Assembly (NCBI GenBank): GCA_022829145.1
Contig: CM040745.1
Location: forward strand, 30,959,406-31,023,405
From: Albula goreensis
Lineage: Eukaryota > Chordata > Actinopteri > Albuliformes > Albulidae
Reading direction: 5' to 3'
DNA length: 64,000 nt
This document shows positions 42,631 through 56,100 of the stretch, one piece after another. Position 1 is the first letter of the stretch. Each line of letters starts with the position of its first letter. Below the pieces are notes generated by a model. That model saw nothing but the letters and a program-made list of their open reading frames with translations. It was not told the DNA's origin and searched no databases. Both the position numbers and the translations under genes were made by a program.

Positions 42631-44990
42631 TGTCAAAATGATAACCTTGAAAATATGCCTTGTGTTTCCACAGATTTTAGTTAAAATATGAATGAGACTG
42701 CCAGTCTACCTCAATAATAACTTAATTACGCATTGACCAAGACCACTCCCCTCTGCTGACCAAAGATAAAATGATTGTAAAGTATACTGGTTTGCTAACC
42801 TGTTGCATTTTCAAATATTTATCATATCTGTCTATTACAATGTGGGTCCTTTGGAGAAATAAACAATACATATGGTACCTTCTTTAATTTATTTTCAGAT
42901 TCTGCCTTGTCTCTCGTTGTATTTAATACCTTTAATTTTTAGAGTTTGTTAAGGAGGCTGATTTAAATATAACATTCTGTTTCTGTCTTTGTGCTGAAAC
43001 AGTTTAATAAAACTTTTCTTAATTATAATCCATTGCATATTTTGACAAAGGCTGATCCTCTAGAGTGAACATTCTTATCAACAAATACAGTCATTTGTGT
43101 CAAACTTCAGTTTTGTATTCAGAGCAGCAGACATTGAACGAGTGCCTTGATTTCTAAAACCACTAGATTTGGAAATGTGTTATTTTTACGAAATTCTCAC
43201 TTCTCTGACATGCACATTTATTGGAGTCACACAAACGACTGACTGAATAATACGCCCGCTGTGTGTCTGGTCAGATGTCCACTCAATGACAGAGTACAAC
43301 CTTCACGCACAATCTTCCCATGAAACAGGATGTAATTATTGGAATCCTGGCCCCATACTCATGCAGCCGTGGGATTAGTGTGTGTTGTGTGACTATTTTA
43401 AATGCAAAGCAAGACTTGAATACTAATCATCATCAATTTCAAACCATGCGTTCGTACCATTTTCTCTATTCAATGGAATACATTCTTTTTTTTGCTGAAG
43501 TTTTTGACATTTTTGTTTCTCTGTATGGGTGTAACGGGCACCATACTACGGCTAAGTCCAATAACAGCTGCGAGAGCTAAAGTCATTTTATGTTCTGAAC
43601 TGAATGTAGTGTCTCCTTTCTGAAGTCAGTATTGTGAGGATCCTTTTGGCCAATGAATGCTGCCCTTGGAGACTAGCCCTGACCCTTTTAACCAATGGCA
43701 TGTAGCCAAGCTCTTCCAATCATCAAAATGTGGGAAACGGTCTCTTCAGAAGGGGAAACTGACCGGACAGTTTGGGGAGGGTGAGCTGCTTGTCATGTGT
43801 CTATTGATTCTTCCCGCATCCTTCACCTCTCCCCCTCATTTTAGCCAAAAAACTTGAGTGTCTACAGAGTGTCTCCATCAAGAAGGAAAGAACAGTTACA
43901 CAACTGACTAGCTCATTGAAAAACATAAAACTCTAAAACATTTTAACACAAGCCGATATCTAAACACCTGCCAAATTTTAAAGTTCAATGCAGTTATACA
44001 AGTTAAAAATGGTCAATTGGGAGGTCTGGAAGGGAGTACTGAGACGGCAGCAGGACATATACTACCAGCTGTGGCTGAGCTGCTCTCCATGCAAGACAGC
44101 ATGCGTTTCTCCTGACCATCTGTGGTCTGATGTGTCCTGATAAGGCCACAGTTACCAAGAGCTCATCGCTTTTCCACAGTCAGACATTTCAAACAACTTG
44201 GTTTACCTCTTAGTAATGATTTTGTTTTGGTACTGAACTACATCTCAAAGATCACAGCTTAAGAGAGGATAAATGAGGACTACTGTTACATATTTTCACC
44301 CACTCCCATCCTCTGGTCTCTGTCCCAGAGAGTTGGGAAACAGTGATTGCATATTTTACGAGAATTTAAGTCATATGTTTTGAGTAGTAGCTGTCATAAA
44401 ATACATAAATATGATTACTGTATTCATATTTTTTCATTACTGGCATTCACACAGATCTGTGGAGAGAGGGATGATATCACCACCATGGCTTGTGATAAGC
44501 TAAACAAAGCCTAGCAGTACCTCTTCCACTCTGTCCAGTAATAAATAAGGTCTTGTCTTAAGTAAAAAGACCTTGTCTTTGAACATGGCTTCGATACTGT
44601 TATGTACTCTGATGAGTAAGAAGTGACTCCCATGTGTATGATTGAATGAAGAAGTAATTGTTTCGAAATGCATTATGGCAAACCCGTTCCCATCAGCTTG
44701 CACTATTCAGGACTGATCAACAGTGTTAAGTATTCTGAGGTGTCAGAGCGTGGGTGAGAGACTGTCCCCAGCTGTTTGCACTGCACCATCTTTAGAGGCG
44801 AGATCACAAGGGAGAGCTCGGTCTCCTTAATGGGTACCCCTTATCGATTGGTTGGCATCAGCTCTACCTGTTCTGTCTGACAGCTTTTCCAATCCCTTGT
44901 TTTCTTTTTTGCCAAATGTTTCAGTGCCAAAACATTTATGCAGGCCCTCCCTATGCCTAACAATCTTTTTGTCATGTCAGGGAGAGCACA
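42631..44990. other. Intergenic DNA, no gene seen
   Basis: AT-rich. No splice-bounded exon, repeat array or RNA gene recognised. Confidence 0.5.
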
Positions 44991-45785
44991 GGTGAGCATA
45001 CACTCCCGGCATTTCGCTCGCGGAATTTCGCCTTAGTTGTAGCTAAATAAAAAACGGGCAGTACCGTTTATATTGTTTTAATAAATCAAGAACTAACGCC
45101 GATCTAGTATTAATCCTATTGGATATGTTTCGCCATGTGCCTTGGTGGCGTGTTCGTTCTGGCTTGTTTAAGAAGCGTCAGATTCAAGCAATTTCGCAGC
45201 AATTTCGCAGATTCAAGCAGAATTTTAAATGTGACAGGTTGTCAGGAAACACCAATCCGTGTCCGTTTTACTACATTTCCTTAGGTATGAATATTTCCTT
45301 TTTTTCAAATCAATGAATTCAGGTCTAGCTAAAATGTTGCTGGAGCGATGGAAAAGTATTTTGCAATGTTTGAAAATGTTCATTAATTAAAAGGTTAATG
45401 TACGCCACTTAGCTGAGAATAGCAGTCGCTATACCTGGTGAAGCCTGAGGGAAAAACAACATAATTTAGTTTAGCTAAATTTTAAAATAGTTATAAAAGT
45501 ATTCAGAGGATAACAAGGTTCTACGGAGATGTGTTTATGGTGTTTCTCAAGGGTTTTGTGGCAAGAAAAATTTGTGCCGGTTTAAACCAAGATCCGACTG
45601 TAGCAAATTTCTATAAACGGTGTTAAAATCTTTCTTCACTGTTTTGCCATTAACTGTTAGTACAGACTCTTAAATGGAGTTATGTTCGTTTATTTTGCGT
45701 AGTGAAATGGAAAGTATCTTGCTTAATGTGACCCTCACTCCTCCTCAGATGGCTGCAGTGATAGAGCATGAAGTGCCACAACACG
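44990..45785 (+). other. Candidate first exons of an unidentified gene
   Basis: A patch with several CpGs (44990-45180) stands out from CpG-poor flanks and could be a small promoter with a noncoding first exon ending at a donor-like TTAG/GTATGA (45284/45285). Then 45749-45785 has a strong acceptor (CACTCCTCCTCAG), an ATG as the very first codon, twelve residues (MAAVIEHEVPQH) plus one base, and a donor (GTGCGT). No later exon of the same gene was found, so the rest would lie in a long downstream span or outside the window. Confidence 0.25.
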
Positions 45786-47317
45786 GTGCGTATTAATACA
45801 ATAAGAATACAGCTGTGTGTGCAGATAACCACATGTTAGAGAGCATTGGGAGAACTGAAAAGGCCTATAGCACAGAGAAGAACCATATCAAAAGAGGTGC
45901 ATCCTATATAACTAGTGTATGCTAGCTAGGTGCTACACAAAAGAGGGGGGAACAGTGAATCTTGCTTCATAAATGTCTAAACTGGGAAAGAAGACAACTT
46001 TTTCATGTACAGCTGCATGTCTGCATAATACACATTTGTGGTTATTGTGAGCTGAATCCCAGGGAATGAAAAGTTCATGTTTTACAAGCTGGAGGTGAAC
46101 TTGCATTCTTTGCCAAAAATATTGCCTGGAAAACAGCTTTGAACCCACAAATAACAAACAAAGTTTTCAGAAGTTGAACAAAGAGCCAAAGAGTCTAACA
46201 TTCACACTAAATCAAAACCAGACAGCACTTAAGAGATGTTCCTTATCATGTTTGCTTCAGTTGCATGAATCTGCAGTGGTCCAAAGTTCCGGATCTGTGC
46301 TTGCATGCCTTCGCAAACTCTCACAGCACTGACTCACCAGGTTAACCGGCTTCCAGTGCAATTATTTTCTTGAGGAATTCAAAGTCCATGAGTCAAATGG
46401 GTCTGTCAAATTGGAACCTGATCTGAAGCCGGTGAATACCTGCACAGGGATGGAGTCATTGTCCAACACTGCTAATTATTTGAAATGCAAAACATATGGA
46501 AATTGATCTGATGCCTCAGGGGTTTGCCTCAAGTCAGTTTTCAAAAGAGCCAGTGGTGTTGTTTTATTCATGGTGGGAGCAGGTGAGTGTGAGTCAGGAG
46601 AAAAGGGGGATATTTTTGGGTGAACAGACAAAATGGCAAATAACTTGTCCTCCTGGTGGTCATTGTTCTATGTACCTTTAGTTGCAGAAGGCAGCAGGAG
46701 AGAGCTCATAATTTGAGTCTTCCTGCACAGTAAAAACCTGCATATAAACTGCAGTCTGGCTGCACAGTTAAACCCAGGATGTGGAAATCCCTCCACTTAG
46801 TTCTCCTGACTTTTCAGACACTCATTCCTCTACGTTTCCTTATATAGAATACTACACAAAGACCAAGAATCCTTATGTGGTACATAAGGGCTAGATGTAT
46901 ATTTCAAGCAAAATGCATACTCTTTCACTCGATATCATTTCCACAGAGGAGGTCAGGACATTGAGAGGTCATGGAGAGGTCACAGTTGAGTTTGAGACAA
47001 GCTTTGGCAAGTTCCTCATTTCAACATTGATAAAGTGGACTGGCTCACTTCTCCAAGACAATCCAAACAATTATCCCTCTCATTATTCAGGCTTTCATGT
47101 GTCTCAACACTCAAAGCAATTAGAATTTTCCTTATGCGACCAGTTACTGAGGATACACAACAGAAAGAAAGGGCACAGAAAAAAGGAAGTGGAGTGGGAG
47201 GGTGGTATTTGAGGAGATGAAGTTACTTAAGTAGGGGTTACCTGGAGAGAGGAGTTACCTCCATAAGGGTGGAGTTACCTGTGTTGGAATGGTATTACCT
47301 TGAGAGAGGAGTACCTG

Positions 47318-47442
47318 TGCAAGGATAAACTGTAACCCCACTGACCAAAATACAATGTGGAGCTCTGGATAAGAGCGTCTAACAAATGCCCCTAATGTAA
47401 TGTAATGTAATGTAATGTAATGTAATGTAATGTAATGTAATG
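47318..47442 (+). mobile_element. 3' end of a SINE with TAATG tail repeats
   Basis: The sequence CTCTGGATAAGAGCGTCTAA followed by CAAATGCCC and about nine TAATG units is the typical 3' end of fish tRNA-head SINEs. The tRNA-like head is not recognisable. Confidence 0.75.
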
Positions 47443-48724
47443 AGTTTCTCTGTTCCATGAGAGTGTTCCCTCAACATTGGAAACTGAACAGCATATTGTT
47501 TTATCTTTTTCAGAACAAAATAATAGAACACAATGAAGTGAACTTGGCCGTTAAACTTCAGCAGTTTTCTGTGGCTCTTCCATATCCTTCGGGTCGCCTT
47601 GTGAAAGCAGCAAACATTACAAAACGTTTAATTCAACAAAACAATTAATAAACTTTTCTTGTTTTCTTACAGAGCCAATTTCCCCAGTTTTACAGAATTA
47701 CAGGTTGCAGCGGAGGATAGGAGAAGGAATTTTTGCCCTCAAAAGTCATCAGGCTTCCAGACAGAGAGAGAGAGAGCTCTGAGCTACATTAATTACCCAT
47801 ATAACCTGAACAGAGGAGGTGGCTGCAATCACACAAACGTCTGTGAATAACAGGCACACAGACGGTAAAATGCCCATTTAATGACCAATAAGCAGGCAGT
47901 GAGGCATGTAATGAGGGCTTCAGATTGGCCGGAGGATCTAGGAGGAAGCTACAGATTATCTAAATACAATTAACCCAATCACCCTTTATTTAGATCAGGT
48001 AAATTAGATTTTAACCACTGGAGATGAATAGGGCTAAATTTGTATGTTTGCCTTAAATCCGAATTATGCCAGTTCACACCCCCACCCCTCCTCCTCCTCC
48101 AGAAACAGAAATATTTTATTCTTCTTTTTGTAAATTGGTGCATACACAATTCTCAAGTAGGTGTGGATAAGACAACATCGTCCACATGTTAGGAAGGAAA
48201 AACTCAAGTTCTGACTGTGATATTAGGAAAAAATCCCGATCAATATCCAGACTCTTAAAGGCACTGTCTTGTTCAATTATGAGTTGCCACCTAGTGCTCA
48301 GTGAAGGGCATTGTGTCTGAGAAAATATAGACGTCTTGAAAATGTCAAATCACCAAGTTCACAGGGGTGGGTAAATCACAGCATAACCACCTGACTGGAA
48401 TGGCTTCGCAACAATTATACTATACTAACTATACTGTTTCTTATACAATGAATTAAGAGGGTAGATGAGTATATTTACTGGGAAGACCAGTTTCAAGTTT
48501 TGCCTTTTCTGTCAGACAAAATATTTTCGAAGGAGTTATGTGCTTTAGTAGGGAACATGAATGCAGCAGTTTGCCTTTGTTAATTAAATTGCCCATCCAG
48601 CGCACTCCATAGCTCATGCCCCAAGCTATCCACATGCTAACAGTAATGCAATAATGGTCTCTTAAGAACCAAATACGATAATGAGAATATAATGGCAGCC
48701 TATCTGGGCTTGTCATTTTCCTAC

Positions 48725-48900
48725 AGAGTATCTAGCACTGCATTGAGCCTGAACTTAAACACCCCATCGTTGTGTCCCCCTCAGCTGCATGACCTGACAA
48801 ACTGTTCCAAGAGCTGACAACTCTGAGTAAAAGGCATCCTTATTTCAGTTCATAATGAACCCTGAACTAGGTTCCATTTTATGCTCCTTTTTTAAGTTTC
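48725..48900. repeat. Possible retroelement relic
   Basis: A block including ACAAACTGTTCCAAGAGCTG, ACAACTCTGAGTAAAAGGCA and a later GTTCCATTTTATGCTCCT resembles dispersed fish repeats. The assignment is weak. Confidence 0.3.
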
Positions 48901-51900
48901 ATGCCAGGAGTTGTCCTTCTTTGCCCTTCCCAAATATATTGTTAAAGTACAGGAACCACTAGAACCAACTCATATAAAATATTTTAATTTATTCACTGAA
49001 TAGATGGGGTAGGGGTGAAAAGAATATCTAGCCAATCAATTTAATGCCCAAGGAATTGCTCCTGGCACTGTACTCTGATATGTGCAGCAAAAAGAACATG
49101 CTGTGTATGGCCAAAATGGAGCTCCGATTTCAACGAAAATAATTTTTATTAAAGCAAGAATGAATTTATTACTCTTGAAGTCTAGTTGCTTAATGTTTAA
49201 ACTAATTTTTGTACTGGTTGACACTCAAAAATGGTGGATTTTTACCACATGTGCCATTATAAAAAGGTGGCACAATGTATAAAATGATGTAATATGATGT
49301 CTGTCACTATTGTTTATGAAATACAATTACACTACAATTAAGCTTAATTAACCAGAAATTCAAAGTCAATCATTTGATCTACTGTTGTGGTGATGTAATG
49401 TTTTTGCTTTTGGGGAAAGGTTGGGTAAAATATGAATAAGACACATAAAAAAGTGGCCTCACAGACATTATTTTTACTGCCCTTTCAGAAGCCCTTTATT
49501 AACTAATCTAAATATCATACATTCACAGCTCAGCTATGCACATGATTTTGGAAACAGATGAAACAGTTTAGTATGGAAGGCCTCTCTCTCCACCTCTCCA
49601 AGTCACCACCTCTCTCCTTTTACACTCATATTGTGACCTTCACCAGAATGCCATCTATCAGTCAGTCCAGACCTGTCAGTGTAATCTCCAAGAAGAAATA
49701 TTGATGGGAAAAAGTATTCAAAGCTCTGGCTGGGTTGATTTAGTTATCTAAAAATGTAATATTTTCATACAGCACATTTATACTCTGCAGCATATGAGTT
49801 TTTGTTATCATTTCTTTTTATCGAAAGATCTACTCCACCGGCTTGAGCTGGAAACTCTGACGAAAACCAATTACACCATTACGGCAGAGCTTACGTTATG
49901 TGCTGGACCAGTTTAACCCTTTCAATAGCTTGGGGCTATTGACATTTTGAGAACACATTTTTGGAAAAATGAATAAGCTGATTAGCAAATGCTAGTAATT
50001 AACCTAATTCAGACTGCTGGTTTCCATTTTGTGAGCCAACCAATTGGCTCACCATGTAGGTAGCAAAATGAATAAAGTTAACAAAACTAGCATGCTAGCG
50101 ATAAGAATAAACCAAAATGATAAAGCTTGTTATTATTTTTATTGTCACCAATGCTAAAAGGTGGGCATTAAAATGAGACTTATCAACATAATCAGTGATA
50201 ATAAAAGCTTAAAATGAATATTTTCTTCCACATACACATGCAAGGGTCTGTTGAAAGCTATGTTTTGTATGACATCCTTCAGTCAAGTAAACACACTCTC
50301 CTTCAGACAGTAAACCCTCATTTTTAATGTGTTGCTTGATTCAGCAGAAGCTGCCTACTCCTGGGTTACCTCTGAATCTGCCCCAGGAGTCTTACCCCCT
50401 CTGTGTAACACTTTTGGTTAATAGCTTTCAGTTTCTCTGAAATATGAACACATATGTAAAAATCTATGTAATTAGAAAAAATAAAATATACAGTCAGAGC
50501 GCCCTCCCAAACTTTTGAAAAGGTTTTTTTTGTTTTTGTCTCCCCACTTTTTTAAAATGACTTTTTATTGTTTATTTATGTATTTTATTTTTATAGGAAA
50601 TAGGTTAGAGGGGATAAACCCTCCTGTGACATCAACCTGTATGATGTCTGTAACATTTCTCTCTTTTGGATTACAATTCTGAAAACTAATAAAAATATTG
50701 AAATAGAAAGCAGTAACACAACAACCAACTGAGAAGGGATAACTACTACTTAGCGCTGACTACCAACAAACAAAGAAAACTTGTCACATTTTGGTAAATA
50801 TTTACCTTAACAAACACTTATTATTATTGGCAATTAGTAGTAGGCTCTGCTGTGAGTAGACATGACGATCCACTATACTTAGAATCACCTCGTTATCGTT
50901 GACAGGCTGGCTCCCTGACTGACATTTGGAATAATTAGGCAATTTCAGCGTCTTTTGTAACAACACCTCTATTTTGGAAAATTTTAACTGATGATCTTTA
51001 TGTTTTTGTCACTTGCTTACATGACTTTGTGGATCTGAATCATTTGACACTCACAAGCTGTGCACAACGCATGAGAAAGTAAGAGATTATGAAAATGGGA
51101 AGTGCAGCTTCTAAAAGAATGCATTGTTCATCGCGCAATCACGTCATTCGCTTTCTCCCACCTACACATGTGGCAGTTCTAAAACAGCTTGCACATATTT
51201 TAATGTTTAATTGTTTTCAGAACTGCAAAGCAATTGGAGGCTCCTGAAAAATCCCTGCCATATGAAACACACCCTCTACTGGAAACAATTTATAAGTACA
51301 CCTTCAAATTTCAGTCCTTTTTGGTGTTCGCAAATGTTGTGGCAAAATAATACTGTTTGTTCTCTGCTTCGATTTGGACTTGGTTGGTAAAAATGAAGAT
51401 CAGCAAGGGGAATATTAATTTTAAAATGAATCTATTCAAAGACTCAGGAAGTCTAGGAAGGTGAGAAAATAACAGAAACATATTCTTGGGGACACCACAG
51501 CAACGTTAATGTGACACAGCGAGGATTGATGCCCTAGAGACCCTCCATCCAGAGAGCTCCACTGTCGGTTTTCTGCTCCAGTGTTTTTTATGAACACTTT
51601 TAAACTTTTTGAGAGGCTGTAATGACTGCAACCTACTGACCAGATGTTCCACCAAACCAAAAGTCATTTCTACACTCTTGAGTTCATATTTTCTGAGATG
51701 CAATGCAACATTACCCTAGTTCCTGATTTGTGACAAGCCTGTGTCTATCCAACTGCGTATTTAATTAATTACTTAATATTTTTTGTCACAGTATAATGAC
51801 AACAATTTCCCAACCACAGGACAGCACTGCTTCAATGTTTCAACATCTTCCTGTTTCAAGGTCACTTTCGAAATTCTTTTTATGAATGTCTGTTTGTGTT

Positions 51901-53136
51901 CCTCTCAGCTGTTACGCAGTAGCTGTCTTCTTTCCTCTTCCCCACATTCATTTGCTAGGTTTATACCTCTCTGCTAAGACTTTGGTAAAAGCAGGGTGGA
52001 TTTCAGCAGTAAACCAACCTGCATTTTTGATGTAACCCATAATTTATAACCAATCACTTCGGCTTAGTGATGGTGGAGTGAGAGGGGGAAAGCGGAGAAG
52101 ATCACAACACTAACTGTAGTCCATTGTTTATGTATGTATTACTGTAGCTACATATTGTTTTTTGTTAAATTTGTAGTGTGCTTCAGTTGCCTTTATAAGC
52201 ATAAGCTGAATACATTTGAGATTGCCTTTTTAACCCCTAATGGCTTATATCTGTTTCCTCTTTAGTTATTTTAAGCAGTCCCATCAATGTTCTTCCCCCT
52301 CTGTATTGTTGAGAGTGATCACAAAACTGAGATGTGTATGAAAATCCATTGCATTTAACCATGACTTGTAGTTTGGGCCCATGAGACCCTAAACAGAACA
52401 ATTGTGTGTTTTTCTGTGAAGGACGTCTGAAACATGCCATCGACTCAAGATCATGTTTAAAAGCAGTTCTCATGAAATGAGAAAAAGTCATGAAGTATGA
52501 AGCTGATAAAACATCGTTAAGTATGTTTTCTGAGCTGTTAAAGAGGGTCTGGGGCAGCTGAGTAAGGAGGGACAGGAAGCTGCAGTAAACCCTTATGCAG
52601 ATTTATTTTATTTCTGATGTAGATAGTTTGTGTAAATGCATGACAAATATGATAACTCAACTAACTAATGAGTTGTACTAATACCAACAATTGAGCCATT
52701 ATTTAAAAAAAAATTACACATTAAAAATATTCAGTTGTAATTCTTATGCACTAGCTCAGTTATCCCCAGTATGGAGAGACAGATATTTTGCACAGTAATC
52801 CACAGCAGAGTGATGATTGTGTGTTAAGAGTGTTAATTGTGAAAGGTCAAAATGAAAAGCCGTATGCCATGCCAAACCTCAGACTGATCTCGATTGATCT
52901 GCATGTACAAACTCACAAAGAATTCAGTGGGTCATATCGCCCTGCTGTCTCCACACTTTTTCTGTTCTGAGATATCATGCCATGCAAACAGACCTCGCTC
53001 TCGTCATATGAGACATTTCATCACATGTGCCCTCTTCTCCTTTTGTCCACTGCGTAACCTCTCTTACTAAACCAAAGAGGATTTTTTTGGTGAGTGAGGC
53101 AGTTTCTTGGTGGGCAGCGACAAGGCAGGGAGTACC

Positions 53137-56100
53137 ATGGGAAAGGGCTGCCGCTCTGTTAGAGCCACACACTGCTGTGTTCTGCTGTGGACTCTATTGA
53201 CCTTGCACTGGGTTTCAGCTGAAGGTTAGTATTGCTGTCCATTATTTAAACATATTATAAATAAATAATCATAACTGTAGCCACATCATTATTCCTGTCT
53301 GCTTGGACATTATAATGTTGCTGTGATGACATAAATGTGATGACAGCATTTTCAGAGCATGGACAGTAAGATACAATAATTGTTGAATGCCTGTTAAATA
53401 TATGGTTATATATACCCTTCCTGATGACTTAATAACAAAACTAGACACTGTGTTCTTCCCTCTCCACAGTCATGAGGAGAAGCATCTATTTCATTTCTGG
53501 GGAAGCAGGCGTGGTCACTCTCCCTGGACCCAATCTAACCAATGGGGCTGAGTTTAGCTACGAGTGGACGCCGCACGATGGCAGGCAGAAAACGATCCAG
53601 ATAGGGACGATACAGATGTCTTCTTCATACTCTTTATGGACATTCACCGCTAATTCATATTCTCAAGACAGTCATTTCAATATCTCCTTTAGAAAAGTTT
53701 TTGACAATGCAGGGGTTTATTCTTTTAAACAAACAAAACCAGCATCCGTTCTGCTTGCTCAGATCGAGACCTTTGCTGTAAAAAGTAAGTTGGATGTTTA
53801 AAAAGAGTTTGTATAAATTGTTAAATTACACATTCCAGTTGAAATGAACAAAAATTCAGAACTTTCTTAAATTACAACATTAAGGTTTTTTTCTCTTGTG
53901 CCATCAGCCTTACAAAACCAACATTGAACAGAATGTACAATTACACCATCCATTGTTTCAGCAAGGTGGGTGAAGATAAATTACCACCTCTGGAATGTGA
54001 CTCAACCTCTATCTCATTTTTGGCCAAGTACGGAGTCCTCATGCTTTTTGTGGTCTCCTGTAAAGTGCATGTGACCATGAACTTCAGAGGTTTAACTTCC
54101 ACATTTAAATTTCTTGCTCTTCTGGCTTAAATTATTGCAATTATTTATTTCTTTTTTAAACCAAAAACCTGCTGATACAATATATACAAAAGTTGTGTGA
54201 CTTATTTACTGATTCATTTTGTACATACACTGTATATTCTGAAATGATGAAAGATATGAGAATGTGCTTTCTGGGTAAACTGCTGTACTGACCCTTGGTC
54301 TCTGATCAAGTCGTCTGCATTTTCTTGCACAGTTGTTTTTTTCACTTTTTGCTAAGCTGGAAATTTAATTGATCAAAAGATGAACTGCCTTAGAATAGGA
54401 GCCTCCAATATCTAAACTTTATCGCCATGTTCCTGTGGACCCCCATCTCAATAATGGTTGGCTTTTTACATGTTTATGCAGCATCACCTACAGGATGCGA
54501 TGCACTGGCTGTTTAGCACATTAGTCCATTGATGCGCATCCAGATCTATGAATCTATATATAAAATAGCTATTTATACCAAAATATATTTTTCTGAATTT
54601 GCATAGGACTGATTTTGCCAAAGACTAATTCCTCAGCCCATTATACATCCAATACTTCTGTTTTTTCTTCATGAAATCCTGTATGGCAGGGCAGCGTGGA
54701 AAGTGTGTACTTCCTCTTTGACATGATGCTTTTTACACAGTCAAATGGTTTTGACAGTATCACTCTGAGTTGCAGTAAAATTCAGGTCTTTGGTTCAAGT
54801 GTATTTTTTCAAAACATAGGAACAACCTACATTGCTATTTGGGAATAATTATTTTTTTGTCTGTGTGGGACTTGAGAAGTTTTTCCCTCTTTGTGTTTTC
54901 TGTGTTTCTGCAGTCAGTCCGTCATCCTGGCACATAGTCTCTCTGGGTGCAGACGTGCCCCGGAGCTGTGCAATATCTCGTCTTCCGGAGTCTGTCACGC
55001 TGCAGTGGGAAAAGGAGGGAGATCCCACTCCTAACACTACATTCTTCTACAAAAACACTGCTTCTATCGTTATCCACAATGCCGGTCAACACTGCATCGG
55101 GAAATACTTTTGCAAAGTGAGGGGAGAGCGTGAGAAGCTTTTATTCAACAACAGCAGGGAATTATCTGTTGCACAAGGTAATCACGACAGTGTGGACAAA
55201 AGTGGGGGCTCCTTCAACAAGAATTTTGAATCAAAGCATATGAATATAATTGATACTCCCAAAATACCATAAATGATTCAAAACTAACAAAGCAATCAGT
55301 ATTTACAAAGGCATAATATTCAAAATTAATAAGGTTAAAGATTTTTACTCAGATAGTATATCCAGCAGGTACATACTTCACTGATAATTACTCTGGGCTT
55401 TCATGTGAAAGAAAAAACGTCTGTGTACCTGTGTGTGTGTGTGTGTGTGTGTAAAGCAAAGGTTATCTGCCAATATTGATACAGTTTGTCCTGACTGAGA
55501 ATGCATTGGTGTTTGCAGACACATATAGTAGCTACTACTCTCTGTACAGAGGTAGTACTAACAGCAGTGATGTGGAGCTGGCCTGCCGCTTTACTGGAGG
55601 ATACAGAGGGGCCACATGGTTTTGGACACCAGTGTCTACAAAGACACAGGAAAAGGTGGCTTCTGCTGGCATCAACCAGACTGCTGAAGTTAGGAAGGCT
55701 GATGGAGATGGAGGCAGGTTCTCATCTCCAGGGTTCGATGGAAAGGACTTCCCCCTGCGCATCTCACCTGTCCAGTTTGGAGATGCTGGAAGTATACACC
55801 TGTTATTTTGAAAGTTATAATTTTGCCTCAGTGACCCTAATAATTATGCATGGTAAGACTACAATAAAATAAATTAAGGGGGTGTTTTTATTTCACCGAC
55901 ATGTGAGGAAATAAAAATCTTCAGCAACATTTTAAAGTAGGCAAAGTAGCTACTGGAAGCTTGCTGGTGACATTTTGCTGGCTCTTTTCATAAATGTCCA
56001 CATATATGTCTAAATAAAAAAAAACAAATTCACTTCAGAAATGTCAAATATGAATTATATTTATGTAAATAGATTGAAAATGTGTCTCAGTGGGTGTTGC

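Larger units (their letters stand above)
45786..53136. other. Intergenic or intronic DNA with repeat remnants
   Basis: No exon set recognised in 7.3 kb. Contains the SINE tail at 47.3 kb, a repeat relic near 48.7 kb and a possible conserved block at about 47870-48025 (ATTTAATGACCAATAAGCAG and several ATTA cores). The 105-codon open frame at 46895-47212 shows no recognisable domain or splice support. Confidence 0.45.

Noticed and set aside
46895-47212. 105-codon open frame on the plus strand
   Set aside because: No domain, no splice support and no recognisable homology; similar lengths occur by chance in 64 kb.
53924-54130. 68-codon open frame between Ig1 and Ig2 exons
   Set aside because: It has cysteines and a hydrophobic end, but no acceptor in the right phase: joining Ig1 to the acceptor-like site at about 53908 gives an immediate stop. 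Treated as intron.
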